Source of the DNA: Sulfitobacter sediminilitoris
GTDB taxonomy: Bacteria; Pseudomonadota; Alphaproteobacteria; Rhodobacterales; Rhodobacteraceae
Assembly: GCF_010667575.1 (NCBI RefSeq)
Contig: NZ_JAABNT010000003.1
Location: forward strand, 310,001-374,000
Length of the DNA stretch: 64,000 bases
Direction of reading: 5' to 3'
The notes beneath the pieces are model-generated. The model did no database searches, had not been told where the DNA came from, and worked only from the letters and a program-made list of their open reading frames with translations. Of the stretch, positions 28,182 to 41,804 are shown in pieces. A program made the position numbers and the translations under genes. How positions within the stretch are numbered: position 1 is the first letter of the stretch; every line of letters begins with the position of its first letter.

Positions 28182-30539
28182 ATGAGACTGATGACCTGGG
28201 GCGGTGCGCCAATCGGGCAGGCGCAAAGATCAACATTTGGCACCTTGCTGCGCTCGGCATCGGTTTGTGCCGTATTATCAGCGGCTTGGATGGCGCCGGC
28301 GGGCTATGTTCAAGCGCAGCAGTACCAATTCAATTCTGTTCAAATCAACGGAAACGAACGTATCGGCGACAGCGCAATCCTGCGGCAGGCTGGAATCAGC
28401 CGTGGACAGCCAGTATCAGCGGGTCAGCTGAACGACGCGTATCAGAGCCTGCAAAGCTCCGGACTGTTCGAAACGGTTGAGATTGAACCGCGTGGCGGCA
28501 CATTGGTCATCACCGTGGTTGAACTGCCCACGCTGAACCGCGTGCGCTTTGAAGGTAATCAGCGGATCAAGGATGAGACGCTGGAACAGCTGGTCGGCTC
28601 GACCGAGCGGCGCGTGTTCAATCCCGCGCAGGCCGAAGCGGACGCAGCGGCCATTGCCGAAGCCTATAGCACCGAAGGTCGCATTGCGGCGCGGGTACAG
28701 CCGCGCATTATCAAACGGGACCAGAATCGGGTCGACCTAATCTTTGAAATCTTCGAAGGCAAAAACGTCGAGGTTGAACGCCTGAGTTTCGTTGGCAACC
28801 GCCAATACTCTGACCGTCGTCTGCGCCGGGTTCTGGGGACCAAGCAAGCGGGTCTTTTCCGCCGTCTGGTCCGACGCGATACCTTTGTCGAGGGCCGTGT
28901 AGAGCTCGACAAGCAACTCCTGCGGGACTTCTACCTGTCACGTGGTTACGTCGATATGCGCACGACCGCCGTAAACAGCGAAGTCACCCAAGAGCGCGAT
29001 GGCTATTTCGTCTCGTACAACATCGTTGAGGGACAGCAGTTCAAGTTTGGTGAGATCAATCTGGTCTCTGAAATGCCCAACGTCGACGCCGCCGTGTACC
29101 GCGACATCGTCAAGGTGCGTCCGGGCGTCGTCTATTCACCGACGTTGGTTGAGACAGATATCGCGCGTCTTGAGCGACAGGCAATCCGCGATGGCGTCGA
29201 TTTCATGCGTGTAGAGCCGCGCGTGACGCGCAACGATCGCGACCTGACATTGGACGTAACCTATGTGATCAGCCGTGGTCCGCGCGTTTTTGTTGAGCGG
29301 ATTGATATTGAAGGCAACACAACCACGCTGGACCGTGTGATCCGACGCCAGTTTGACAGCGTGGAGGGTGACCCGTTCAACCCACGTGAAATTCGGCAGG
29401 CCGCAGAGCGTATCCGGGCGCTTAACTACTTTGAGACGGCAGAGGTCAACGCGCGTGAAGGCTCAAGCGATGAGCAAGTGGTCGTTGATGTGAATGTCGA
29501 GGAAAAGCCTACCGGATCTTTGAATTTCGGCGGCTCCTTCTCAAACAACGACGGCTTTGGTGTCGCGATTAGTTTTGCTGAAGAGAACTTCCTAGGCAGG
29601 GGGCAGAAACTGACCCTGTCGGTTGCTACCGCAGAGGATGCAACCCGCTACGGCATCAACTTCGTTGAACCTGCTTTGTTGGGCCGCGATCTCGCCTTTG
29701 GTCTCAACCTTGATTACGCTGAGACAAACTCGTCTTTCACGTCCTATGATACCAACCGTCTGATCGTTCAGCCAACGCTGAGCTTCCCGGTCAGTGACAA
29801 CGGGCGCCTGTCTTTGCGCTACACGGCGGAAGAGATCGAGATGTTGGAGCGCGATCCGGTTGAGAATGGCCCGACTATTGCAGGTGACATCGCGGCAGGA
29901 GCTCAATGGTCATCAGCGTTGGGGTATGAATACACCTACGACACCCGTCGCACTGGACTTGATCCGAATGCGGGAATTCTGTTTCAGTTCAGTCAGGATT
30001 TTGCGGGTCTCGGAGGCGACAGTAAGTTCGTAAAAACCGTGGCCAAGGTCACTGGTGAGAAGCGGATATACAATGAAGACGTAACGCTGCGTGCAACGCT
30101 TGAAGGTGGCGCACTGGCTTGGCGCGAAGGTACAAACCGCGTGGTTGACAGGTTCCTTTTGGGGCCAAATATCATTCGCGGTTTTGAGCCTGGCGGTATC
30201 GGGCCACGTGACATCAGCGGCACGAGTAATGATCCCCTTGGTGGGAACCTATATGTCGCGGCCCGCTTTGAGGCGGAGTTCCCGATTGGTTTGCCCGAAG
30301 AATATGGCATTTCCGGCGGCGTATTCTATGACGTGGGCAACCTTTGGGATCTGGACGACGTGAATTTCAACGGCGGCAACATCGTCGGCGAAGGTGGTTC
30401 GTTCCGCCATGTGGTCGGGCTGTCGATTTTCTGGGAAACGCCGGTGGGTCCGCTGCAGTTCAACGTCTCTAAGGCCCTGAAAAGCGAAGATTTCGATGAA
30501 GAGCAAACGTTTGAAATCACGCTGCGCACTCAGTTCTAA
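28182..30539 (+). CDS. bamA: Outer membrane protein assembly factor BamA
   Basis: 785 residues. A signal peptide ends near QAQQ (~40). Five POTRA domains (~45-440) begin with the typical NSVQINGNERIGDSAIL pattern. The C-terminal beta-barrel (~450-785) has alternating strands and ends in the aromatic residue F (RTQF), the outer-membrane C-terminal signal. It is the core of the BAM machine that inserts beta-barrel proteins. Followed after 18 bases by the Skp-like chaperone gene. Confidence 0.94.
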   Translation: MRLMTWGGAPIGQAQRSTFGTLLRSASVCAVLSAAWMAPAGYVQAQQYQFNSVQINGNERIGDSAILRQAGISRGQPVSAGQLNDAYQSLQSSGLFETVEIEPRGGTLVITVVELPTLNRVRFEGNQRIKDETLEQLVGSTERRVFNPAQAEADAAAIAEAYSTEGRIAARVQPRIIKRDQNRVDLIFEIFEGKNVEVERLSFVGNRQYSDRRLRRVLGTKQAGLFRRLVRRDTFVEGRVELDKQLLRDFYLSRGYVDMRTTAVNSEVTQERDGYFVSYNIVEGQQFKFGEINLVSEMPNVDAAVYRDIVKVRPGVVYSPTLVETDIARLERQAIRDGVDFMRVEPRVTRNDRDLTLDVTYVISRGPRVFVERIDIEGNTTTLDRVIRRQFDSVEGDPFNPREIRQAAERIRALNYFETAEVNAREGSSDEQVVVDVNVEEKPTGSLNFGGSFSNNDGFGVAISFAEENFLGRGQKLTLSVATAEDATRYGINFVEPALLGRDLAFGLNLDYAETNSSFTSYDTNRLIVQPTLSFPVSDNGRLSLRYTAEEIEMLERDPVENGPTIAGDIAAGAQWSSALGYEYTYDTRRTGLDPNAGILFQFSQDFAGLGGDSKFVKTVAKVTGEKRIYNEDVTLRATLEGGALAWREGTNRVVDRFLLGPNIIRGFEPGGIGPRDISGTSNDPLGGNLYVAARFEAEFPIGLPEEYGISGGVFYDVGNLWDLDDVNFNGGNIVGEGGSFRHVVGLSIFWETPVGPLQFNVSKALKSEDFDEEQTFEITLRTQF

Positions 30540-30557
30540 AGGCATCTTGCACCTGTC

Positions 30558-31208
30558 ATGAGCACATTTCACCGCAAAGCGCGTCTGACCAAAGGAAGGC
30601 GCGGCTTTGCGCGGGTTGCAAATGTGAGATTAGGACTTCAGCAGTTTCTGACGCTTTTGTGCAGCGTCTGCGCGCTGACCCTTGCAGGATGGAGCGCCCC
30701 GGTGGGTGCACAACAATCTGATAGTGGTGCGGGGCTGGGACGTGGCACGGTGATCAGTCCTGTTCTCACAATAGACTCAGAAAGGCTATTTCTGGAAAGC
30801 GCCTTTGGCCGCCGTGTGGCGGAGGAGATCGAAGCGCAAGGTGCGGAACTTGCCAAGGAGAACCGCCGAATAGAAGCGGACCTTGAAGCGGAAGAGCGTG
30901 AGCTGACCGACATGCGCGCCACCATGAGCCCCGAAGATTTTCGCGAACTGGCTGATGCCTTTGACCAGAAAGTCCAGCAAATTCGGCAGGCACAGACGGC
31001 CAAGGGGCGCGCTCTCAACGATCTGTTGGACCAGGAGCGTGAGGTGTTCCTGACAGCGGCTGCCCCTGTTCTGGAACGCTTGATGCGGGACGCGGATGCT
31101 GCAGTGATCCTTGAGCGGCGATCAGTATTTGTCAGTGCCAACGCGATTGAGATCACCGAGGACGCGATTGAGCTGCTGGATGAAACACTGGGCAGCGGTT
31201 CCGATTGA
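30558..31208 (+). CDS. OmpH/Skp family periplasmic chaperone
   Basis: 216 residues. The N-terminus is a long basic region followed by a signal-peptide-like hydrophobic core (LTLLCSVCALTLAGWSA, cleavage near VGAQQ, ~50); a later start is possible. The body has a Skp-type start (LTIDSERLF) and long charged helices (~85-150) expected for the coiled-coil tentacles. Position between bamA and fabZ is typical for skp. It holds unfolded outer-membrane proteins for BamA. Confidence 0.85.
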   Translation: MSTFHRKARLTKGRRGFARVANVRLGLQQFLTLLCSVCALTLAGWSAPVGAQQSDSGAGLGRGTVISPVLTIDSERLFLESAFGRRVAEEIEAQGAELAKENRRIEADLEAEERELTDMRATMSPEDFRELADAFDQKVQQIRQAQTAKGRALNDLLDQEREVFLTAAAPVLERLMRDADAAVILERRSVFVSANAIEITEDAIELLDETLGSGSD

Positions 31209-31276
31209 GCGCTGCTTGCCCGACCAGCGGGAAGTTGATAGCCGTGTAAGACGCACTTGCAGCCAGAGGAACCCGC

Positions 31277-31738
31277 ATGAGCCAAGAGACCAAACGCGCT
31301 GACATTCAAACCATCCAGCGGATTCTGCCACATCGCTATCCTTTCTTGCTGGTGGACAAGGTGGAAGAGATCACCGGGACTGAATCGGCTGTCGGTTACA
31401 AGAACGTGACGATGAACGAACCCCATTTTCAGGGGCATTTTCCCGGCACGCCGATCATGCCCGGCGTGACGATTGTCGAGGCGATGGCCCAGACCGCTGG
31501 TGTGATGATCGGCGTCGCTTTGGACCAGTTGGACAAGGAAATGTTGATCTATTTCATGTCTATCGACAAATGCAAATTCCGCCGCAAGGTCATTCCGGGT
31601 GATGTGCTTCGCATGGACCTCAAGACCCTGCGGGGCAAGGCAGGCGGAAAGGTATGGCGCTTTTCCGGTGTGGCCACTGTCGAAGGCGAGATGGCTGCCG
31701 AGGCCGAATTCATGGCCATGCTGGATCTGCCGAAATGA
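31277..31738 (+). CDS. fabZ: 3-hydroxyacyl-ACP dehydratase FabZ
   Basis: 153 residues, hot-dog fold. The motifs [24 protein letters not shown] (catalytic His) and EAMAQTAGV (catalytic Glu) are intact. It dehydrates 3-hydroxyacyl-ACP in fatty acid synthesis and competes with LpxA for the acyl pool. Its stop overlaps the lpxA start (ATGA). Confidence 0.95.
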   Translation: MSQETKRADIQTIQRILPHRYPFLLVDKVEEITGTESAVGYKNVTMNEPHFQGHFPGTPIMPGVTIVEAMAQTAGVMIGVALDQLDKEMLIYFMSIDKCKFRRKVIPGDVLRMDLKTLRGKAGGKVWRFSGVATVEGEMAAEAEFMAMLDLPK

Positions 31739-32517
31739 GCAACATTCACCCCTCAGCGGTGATTGAAAAGGGTGCACAGATTGATCCCTCAGCCAAGGTG
31801 GGTCCATTTTGCGTGGTCGGCCCTGAGGTCATTCTGCATGCCGGGGTTGAACTGAAATCCCACGCCATCGTCACAGGACAGACCGAGGTCGGTGAAGATA
31901 CGGTGATCTTCTCTTTCGCGGTGATCGGAGAGATCCCGCAGGACCTGAAATTCAAGGGCGAGGCCAGCCGCCTGAAAATCGGCAAACGCAATCGCATTCG
32001 CGAGCATGTGACGATGAACTGCGGCACCGAAGGCGGCGGAGGCCTTACAAAAGTCGGTGATGACGGGTTGTTTATGGCGGGATGTCACATCGCCCATGAT
32101 GCGCACTTGGGTGACAGGGTGATCGTCGTGAATTCGGCGGCCGTAGCTGGTCACTGCATTATTGAGGATGACGTGATCATCGGTGGCTTGTCGGGCATCC
32201 ACCAGTTCGTTCGGATCGGTCAGGGGGCGATTGTCGGCGCCGTGACGATGGTGACCAATGATGTGATCCCCTTTGGCCTTGTCCAGGCCCCCCGGGGCGA
32301 GTTGGACGGGCTGAACCTCGTCGGCCTCAAACGCAGAGGCGTGGCACGCAGCGATATCACCGCGCTCAGGGCCGCGTTCCAGATGCTGGCACAGGGCGAA
32401 GGCACGTTTCAGGACCGCGCGCAGCGGCTCGGGGATGAAACCGAAAGTGACTATGTGCGCCAGATCGTCGATTTTGTCATGGCCGATACCGGCCGACATT
32501 TCCTGACGCCGAAATGA
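31735..32517 (+). CDS. lpxA: UDP-N-acetylglucosamine acyltransferase
   Basis: 260 residues from the ATG at 31735 in the fabZ stop overlap. The N-terminal two thirds is a left-handed beta helix of hexapeptide repeats ([20 protein letters not shown]), with catalytic His in [11 protein letters not shown] near residue 120. The C-terminal ~80 residues are helical. It performs the first step of lipid A synthesis. Overlaps lpxI by 4 bases. Confidence 0.95.
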   Translation: MSNIHPSAVIEKGAQIDPSAKVGPFCVVGPEVILHAGVELKSHAIVTGQTEVGEDTVIFSFAVIGEIPQDLKFKGEASRLKIGKRNRIREHVTMNCGTEGGGGLTKVGDDGLFMAGCHIAHDAHLGDRVIVVNSAAVAGHCIIEDDVIIGGLSGIHQFVRIGQGAIVGAVTMVTNDVIPFGLVQAPRGELDGLNLVGLKRRGVARSDITALRAAFQMLAQGEGTFQDRAQRLGDETESDYVRQIVDFVMADTGRHFLTPK

Positions 32518-33314
32518 CCCTGGCGCTGATCGCAGGACGCGGGCGACTGCCCGCTGAAGTCGCAGCAGCGCAGGATGTGCCACCGCTTGTTTGCGGCTAT
32601 GAGGGAACCCCGCCCGAAGGGTTGGACGTGGACCTGACATTCCGGCTGGAAACACTTGGCACTTTGCTGGTTCAACTGGGTGAGAAAGGTGTCACAAGGG
32701 TCTGTTTTTGCGGAGGAATAGATCGTCCACAGCTTGACCCTTCAAAGCTGGATGCAGAGACAATGGCGCTGGTCCCCCTGTTCCAGAAAGCCCTCGCCGC
32801 GGGCGATAACGGTGCACTACAGATCCTCAAGGAGATATTCGAACAAACTGGTTTCGAGGTGCTGGGGGCAGATGAGTTGCTGCCTGATCTTATCGCGAAT
32901 CAGGGGGTTTTGTCCGAGGCATGGCCGGACGCGCAGATGCGCAGGGATGCGATACGCGGAGAGGCGGTGCTGGCGGGTATGGCGCCGCTCGATATCGGGC
33001 AGGCGTGCGTGATCGGAGCTGAGCAGGTGCTTGGTGTCGAGGCCATGGGCGGGACGGATCACCTGTTGGCCACCTTGCCTGCCAACACGCGCGACATGCG
33101 GGCGATCCTGTGCAAAGGTCCGAAACAAGGTCAGATCAGGGAAATCGATATGCCCACGATCGGCCCGGCAACGATCGAGGCAGCGTATCAGGCAGGTCTG
33201 GCGGGTGTCGTGGTCGATGCAGGCGATGTCATCATTCTTGAGGCTGACCGCTGCGCCGAACTGGCGGACCGCTACGGTCTTGTCCTGTGGGTCCGTCGCG
33301 GGGGCGAGGAATGA
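32514..33314 (+). CDS. lpxI: UDP-2,3-diacylglucosamine diphosphatase LpxI
   Basis: 266 residues of the former DUF1009 family: LALIAGRGRLPAEVA at the N-terminus and a C-terminal half with CKGPKQGQI, DMPTIGPATIEAA and GVVVDAGDVIILE. LpxI replaces LpxH in alphaproteobacteria, hydrolysing UDP-2,3-diacylglucosamine to lipid X. Sitting between lpxA and lpxB with 4-base overlaps on both sides supports the call. Confidence 0.93.
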   Translation: MTLALIAGRGRLPAEVAAAQDVPPLVCGYEGTPPEGLDVDLTFRLETLGTLLVQLGEKGVTRVCFCGGIDRPQLDPSKLDAETMALVPLFQKALAAGDNGALQILKEIFEQTGFEVLGADELLPDLIANQGVLSEAWPDAQMRRDAIRGEAVLAGMAPLDIGQACVIGAEQVLGVEAMGGTDHLLATLPANTRDMRAILCKGPKQGQIREIDMPTIGPATIEAAYQAGLAGVVVDAGDVIILEADRCAELADRYGLVLWVRRGGEE

Positions 33315-34462
33315 AAGTCTTCATCCTTGCGGGTGAGCCATCCGGTGACAGGCTGGGTGGCGCGCTGATGGCGGGATTGAAAGAACTGCACCCTGACGTG
33401 ACATTTGATGGCATTGGCGGGCCAGAGATGATGGCGCAGGGACTGGAAAGCCGCTTTGACATGTCAGAGTTGAGCGTCATGGGGTTGGCCGAGATTTTGC
33501 CGAAATACCGTGCTCTGATGGCACGGATAAATGAGACAGCGCAGGCCGTTCTGGATTTACAGCCTGATGTGCTGATCACCATCGACAGCCCGGATTTCTC
33601 GCTGCGTGTCGCGCGCCGTGTGAAGGCAAAAAGTGACATAAGAACAGTCCATTATGTGGCGCCAACGGTCTGGGCGTGGCGGCCGGGGCGGGCCGAAAAG
33701 ATGGCGCGCTATGTTGATCATGTGCTGGCGCTGTTCCCGTTCGAACCGCCGTATATGGAGGCGGCTGGCATGCGCTGTGACTTTGTCGGTCATCCGGTCG
33801 TTGCCGAACCGGTTGCCTCAGAAGCCGAGGCGCAGGCATTTCGCGACAGACATGGTCTCGGCGACGCGCCACTTCTTCTAGTTCTGCCAGGCTCCCGTCA
33901 GAGCGAGGTCGCACGGTTGGGACCGGTCTTTCAGCAGGTGGTCGCAAGGCTGCAACTGGTGCGTCCCGAACTGCGTGTGGTGATCCCGGCTGCGGCGCCT
34001 GTTGTAGGGGCAGTCAGACGACTGACACAGAACTGGGGACCTCAGCCATTGATCCTTAATCCGCTTGCGCAGGACGTTGCGGACCCCGTGGCCGAAAAGA
34101 GCGCCGCCTTTCGCGCCGCGAACGTGGCCTTGGCCGCGTCCGGAACGGTGTCGCTGGAATTGGCTGCCAGCAAGACCCCGATGGTGATTGCCTACGACAT
34201 GAATTGGCTGAGCCGCCAGATCATCGGACGGATGGTGAAAGTGGATACCGTGACCTTGGTCAATCTGGTGTCAGAAACCCGCGCGGTGCCAGAGTTCATC
34301 GGTGCAAATTGTCGGCCGGGCCCCATTGCAGATGGCGTGTTGAAGGTGCTGGTTGCCCCGGATGCCCAACAAGCCGCCATGGAGCTTACGATGGACCGAT
34401 TAGGCCGCGGGGGCGAGGCGCCGGGGCTCAGGGCTGCGCGGGCGGTGCTGGACGGGCTCTGA
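33311..34462 (+). CDS. lpxB: Lipid-A-disaccharide synthase
   Basis: 383 residues from the ATG at 33311, overlapping the lpxI stop. The N-terminal ILAGEPSGDRLG motif, ITIDSPDFSLRVA and VAPTVWAWRPGRA, and the nucleotide-sugar region LPGSRQSEVARLGPVF are characteristic of the GT19 family. It joins lipid X to UDP-2,3-diacylglucosamine at the inner membrane. Last gene of the envelope cluster. Confidence 0.94.
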   Translation: MKVFILAGEPSGDRLGGALMAGLKELHPDVTFDGIGGPEMMAQGLESRFDMSELSVMGLAEILPKYRALMARINETAQAVLDLQPDVLITIDSPDFSLRVARRVKAKSDIRTVHYVAPTVWAWRPGRAEKMARYVDHVLALFPFEPPYMEAAGMRCDFVGHPVVAEPVASEAEAQAFRDRHGLGDAPLLLVLPGSRQSEVARLGPVFQQVVARLQLVRPELRVVIPAAAPVVGAVRRLTQNWGPQPLILNPLAQDVADPVAEKSAAFRAANVALAASGTVSLELAASKTPMVIAYDMNWLSRQIIGRMVKVDTVTLVNLVSETRAVPEFIGANCRPGPIADGVLKVLVAPDAQQAAMELTMDRLGRGGEAPGLRAARAVLDGL

Positions 34463-34498
34463 TCCGAAGCCGCGCCCGTGGCGCGCAAGTGGTCTATT

Positions 34499-34549
34499 GG
34501 GGCTCTGCCCCAAACCCCGGAATTGTATTGGAAAGATGAAGTCCGGGGT
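34499..34549. repeat. Palindromic intergenic repeat, copy 2, with nested terminator-like hairpin
   Basis: GGGGCTCTGCCCC (34499-34511) is followed by ACCCCGGA (34514-34521) that pairs perfectly with TCCGGGGT (34542-34549). The tail TATTGGAAAGATGAAG resembles that of copy 1 at 15703-15753. It lies between converging lpxB and mnmA and may act as a bidirectional terminator. Confidence 0.6.
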
Positions 34550-35694
34550 CAGCCTCTGTGAATCCAACCGCCGCCGAAGATGCGGCTGCTTTCGGGATCG
34601 TAGAATACGCAGGCCTGACCCGGAGAGACACCCTCTTCCGGCGTGAGGAGTTCGACCTCGGCAGTGGTGTCTGAGAGGGGGCGCAGAATGGCGTCGCGCG
34701 GGGGGCGGGTGGAGCGGACCTTGACCGCGATGGGCCATTCGGCGCGTGAGGTGAGCGGGGCGTCGCCCAGCCAGTTGATCTCTTTCACCGGGATGGTGCG
34801 GGTGGCGAGCATGGTTTTGGGGCCGACAACGACCTCCTTGCGGTCGGCGTCGAGTTTGACCACGTAAAGCGGGTCGGCGAGCCCGCCAATGCCCAGCCTC
34901 CGGCGCTGGCCGATGGTGTAGTGGATGATGCCGTCGTGTTGGCCCAGCACGTTCCCATCGGTGTCCACGATATTGCCGGGGTCCGCAGCCTCGGGGCGCA
35001 GTTTGCGGATGACGGCGGCATAGTCACCGTTTGGGACAAAGCAGATGTCCTGACTGTCGGGCTTCATCGCCACGCTGAGCCCGTATTTGGCGGCGAGCGC
35101 GCGGGTGTCATCCTTGGAAGGAAGATGGCCCAGTGGGAAGCGCAGATAATCCAGTTGTTCCGGCGTGGTGGAGAAAAGGAAATAGCTTTGGTCCCGGCTG
35201 GCGTCGGCGGCGCAGTGCAGCTCGGGGCCGTCAGGGCCCATCTTGCGCTGGATGTAGTGGCCGGTGGCCATGCAATCCGCCTCAAGATCCTTTGCCGTCT
35301 CCAACAGATCCTTGAATTTCACCCGCTCGTTGCACCGAATGCAGGGGACAGGAGTGGCCCCGCCCAGATAACTGTCGGCAAATTCGTCGATCACAGCGTC
35401 CTGAAAGATGTTCTCGTAATCCAGCACATAATGTGGAAAGCCCATCTCTTCGGCCACGCGGCGTGCGTCGTGAATATCGATCCCGGCACAGCAGGCGCCT
35501 TTTTTCGCAAGCGCCGCACCGTGGTCGTAGAGCTGCAGCGTGACGCCAACGACATCATAGCCTTCTTCGGCCAGCATGGCTGCCACGACAGAACTGTCCA
35601 CGCCACCAGACATTGCCACAACAACCCGCGTGTCGGCGGGCGCCTTGGCAAAGCCAAGCGAATTCAGTGGTGGGGTCTGATCAAGGGCCATCAT
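34549..35694 (-). CDS. mnmA: tRNA-specific 2-thiouridylase MnmA
   Basis: 381 residues. The PP-loop [13 protein letters not shown] lies near residue 30; the two catalytic Cys regions are present ([11 protein letters not shown] near 118 and SQDICFVP near 215). It thiolates U34 at position 2 in Lys, Glu and Gln tRNAs using sulfur from a relay. Convergent with lpxB and divergent from sciP. Confidence 0.95.
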   Translation of the reverse strand: MMALDQTPPLNSLGFAKAPADTRVVVAMSGGVDSSVVAAMLAEEGYDVVGVTLQLYDHGAALAKKGACCAGIDIHDARRVAEEMGFPHYVLDYENIFQDAVIDEFADSYLGGATPVPCIRCNERVKFKDLLETAKDLEADCMATGHYIQRKMGPDGPELHCAADASRDQSYFLFSTTPEQLDYLRFPLGHLPSKDDTRALAAKYGLSVAMKPDSQDICFVPNGDYAAVIRKLRPEAADPGNIVDTDGNVLGQHDGIIHYTIGQRRRLGIGGLADPLYVVKLDADRKEVVVGPKTMLATRTIPVKEINWLGDAPLTSRAEWPIAVKVRSTRPPRDAILRPLSDTTAEVELLTPEEGVSPGQACVFYDPESSRIFGGGWIHRG

Positions 35695-35815
35695 TCTCTC
35701 CGGGAGGTGTTAGGGGGGAATATAGGAAAATCCTAATTACTCACAAGGGGCGGCTTCATGCAGCGTTAAGGGGCTTTCGTCAATGTCGGCGCAAGCGAAG
35801 TTGTGGAAGGTACCT

Positions 35816-36094
35816 ATGTATCTGAAAAAAGTGGATGGTCCCCGATCGGTGACGCTTGCAGATGGCAGCGTCATGAGCCAGGCCGATTTACCGCCCGCCA
35901 GCACGCGGCGCTGGGTTGCCTCGCGCAAGGCAGCGGTAGTGCGCGGTGTGGTCTATGGTTTGATCTCTCAGGCCGACGCGTTGCAGCGATATCAGATCAG
36001 CGAAGAAGAGTTTTTGGAGTGGGTCCGCGCGGTCACAGAGCACGGCGAAGCAGCTTTGAAAGCGACGGCACTACAAAAGTATATACAACCTTAA
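35816..36094 (+). CDS. sciP: SciP-like CtrA inhibitor (DUF1153 family)
   Basis: 92 residues from the ATG at 35816, preceded by GGAAGG. The DUF1153 core is clear: LPPASTRRWVASRKAAVV, GLISQADALQRYQISEEEFL. In Caulobacter SciP binds CtrA and blocks transcription of CtrA targets. The gene is followed by ctrA after 96 bases, which supports the call. Confidence 0.85.
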   Translation: MYLKKVDGPRSVTLADGSVMSQADLPPASTRRWVASRKAAVVRGVVYGLISQADALQRYQISEEEFLEWVRAVTEHGEAALKATALQKYIQP

Positions 36095-36106
36095 GTTGCA
36101 AAGATA

Positions 36107-36137
36107 GATTCTCAACTATCGGTAACGGGTGGTTAAC
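36107..36137 (+). promoter_or_regulatory. Candidate ctrA control region: GANTC site and CtrA-like box
   Basis: GATTC at 36107-36111 is a CcrM methylation site (GANTC). GTAA-N7-TTAAC at 36122-36137 matches the CtrA box except for its first base. In Caulobacter the ctrA promoters have both types of site (methylation-sensitive P1, CtrA-autoactivated P2). The box is 54 bases before the ctrA start. Confidence 0.5.
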
Positions 36138-36190
36138 CTTTTTTGTTCACGATCCATTCCAAGAAGATGATGACTAATCGGAGAATGTGA

Positions 36191-36898
36191 ATGCGTGTGC
36201 TGCTTGTTGAAGACGATCCCACGACCTCTCGAAGCATCGAATTGATGCTGACCCATGCCAATCTGAATGTCTATGCCACAGACCTTGGCGAGGAAGGGAT
36301 CGATCTGGCCAAGCTATACGATTATAAACTTATTTTGCTGGACCGTGACCTGCCAGACATGAACGGGCACGAGGTGCTGCGACAGCTGCGTCTAAGTCGG
36401 ATTGAGACACCCATCTTGATCCTGTCAGGGTCTGATGACACTGAGAACAAGATCAAGGGATTTGGGTTTGGCGCGGATGATTATCTGACCAAACCGTTCC
36501 ACCGGGAAGAGCTGGTGGCACGCATTCATGCCATCATCAGGCGGTCCAAAGGGCACTCCCAATCCATCATCGAAACTGGTCAGATTGCTGTCAATCTTGA
36601 TGCCAAAACTGTCAGCGTGGACAACCAGAACGTGCATCTGACAGGTAAGGAATATCAGATGCTGGAACTGCTGTCCCTGCGCAAGGGTACGACGCTGACC
36701 AAAGAGATGTTTCTGAACCATCTGTACGGCGGCATGGATGAGCCTGAATTGAAAATCATCGATGTTTTCATCTGCAAACTGCGTAAGAAGCTGAGCACGG
36801 CAACCGGCGGCGAAAATTACATCGAAACGGTCTGGGGCCGTGGATATGTCCTTCGCGATCCGGAACCCGCAGTAATGAACATGGCCGCCTCCGCCTGA
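36191..36898 (+). CDS. ctrA: Cell-cycle response regulator CtrA
   Basis: 235 residues. The receiver domain has EDD at the N-terminus, phospho-acceptor D51 in [10 protein letters not shown], and TKPFH with the conserved Lys. The OmpR-type winged helix (~130-230) contains [25 protein letters not shown] and [23 protein letters not shown], which are almost invariant in CtrA. In Rhodobacterales CtrA is generally not essential and controls motility, gene transfer agent and biofilm genes rather than division alone. Upstream sites suggest autoregulation and methylation control. Confidence 0.95.
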   Translation: MRVLLVEDDPTTSRSIELMLTHANLNVYATDLGEEGIDLAKLYDYKLILLDRDLPDMNGHEVLRQLRLSRIETPILILSGSDDTENKIKGFGFGADDYLTKPFHREELVARIHAIIRRSKGHSQSIIETGQIAVNLDAKTVSVDNQNVHLTGKEYQMLELLSLRKGTTLTKEMFLNHLYGGMDEPELKIIDVFICKLRKKLSTATGGENYIETVWGRGYVLRDPEPAVMNMAASA

Positions 36899-36924
36899 GG
36901 GCCTTACGGGTGAAATCGACCTAG

Positions 36925-41363
<4,439 letters not shown>

Positions 41364-41371
41364 CCCATTTC

Positions 41372-41406
41372 GTTCCAATTTGTTCGCAAATGTTCTTAAA
41401 AAGTTC
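41372..41406 (+). promoter_or_regulatory. Four phased GTTC repeats, last pair a LexA-type box
   Basis: GTTC occurs at 41372, 41382, 41392 and 41403, i.e. at 10, 10 and 11-base steps, all on one face of the helix. The last pair (41392-41406) is GTTC-N7-GTTC, the LexA box of alphaproteobacteria. It lies 55 bases before a 42-residue membrane protein gene, so SOS induction of that gene is likely. Confidence 0.6.
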
Positions 41407-41460
41407 TTTACAGCGGATTAATAAAATGAGAACAAAGAGGCAACAAAGACGGAGGATCAG

Positions 41461-41589
41461 ATGACAACGCTCAGAACACTTAAGACCATCGCGACACGCT
41501 CTCAGGACACGCTTCTGCAGGATGCCATCGGTGCGGCGGCTTTGGTTGTGATGCTTGTCGTTGCCCTGCACTTGCCTGCTTTTGTTTGA
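41461..41589 (+). CDS. 42-residue single-pass membrane protein, probable SOS-regulated
   Basis: The ATG follows a strong GGAGG ribosome binding site. Residues 1-20 are polar and basic (MTTLRTLKTIATRSQDTLLQ). A hydrophobic helix (IGAAALVVMLVVALHLPAFV) runs to the C-terminus. From memory, similar tiny proteins with an N-terminal LKTIA... and a DTLLQDA segment occur in other Rhodobacterales. A GTTC-N7-GTTC box lies upstream. In Caulobacter, SidA, a 29-residue membrane protein, is LexA-controlled and blocks division; this protein could be an analogue but sequence similarity is not claimed. Confidence 0.65.
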   Translation: MTTLRTLKTIATRSQDTLLQDAIGAAALVVMLVVALHLPAFV

Positions 41590-41729
41590 TTTCTGCCTGC
41601 GCTCTCATGCCGTTTTGGCCCTTGCATCCGTCCCAATAGATGCAGCCGACTGACACTGCCTGTCCTTGATCGGTTTCGGGTTCCCACCCATGGTCCTTAA
41701 CGGGTCCCACATGAGAAACGCTTTCCTTA

Positions 41730-41765
41730 CGCCGCCATCCGCTCCGGATGTGCGGCGTTTTTTTT
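41730..41765 (+). terminator. Strong rho-independent terminator
   Basis: CGCCGCCATCCG-CTC-CGGATG-T-GCGGCG forms a 12-base stem with one bulged base and is followed by eight T. It ends a transcript entering from the left, presumably that of the 42-residue gene, whose stop is 140 bases upstream. That leaves a long 3' UTR. Confidence 0.85.
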
Positions 41766-41804
41766 ACCGGTATATGATATAATTATGAAAACGGGTCGCT
41801 AAGC

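Noticed and set aside
30638..31807. 389-codon minus-strand frame across skp and fabZ
   Set aside because: Crosses a gene boundary on the opposite strand and is Ser/Arg-rich without domains; shadow frame.
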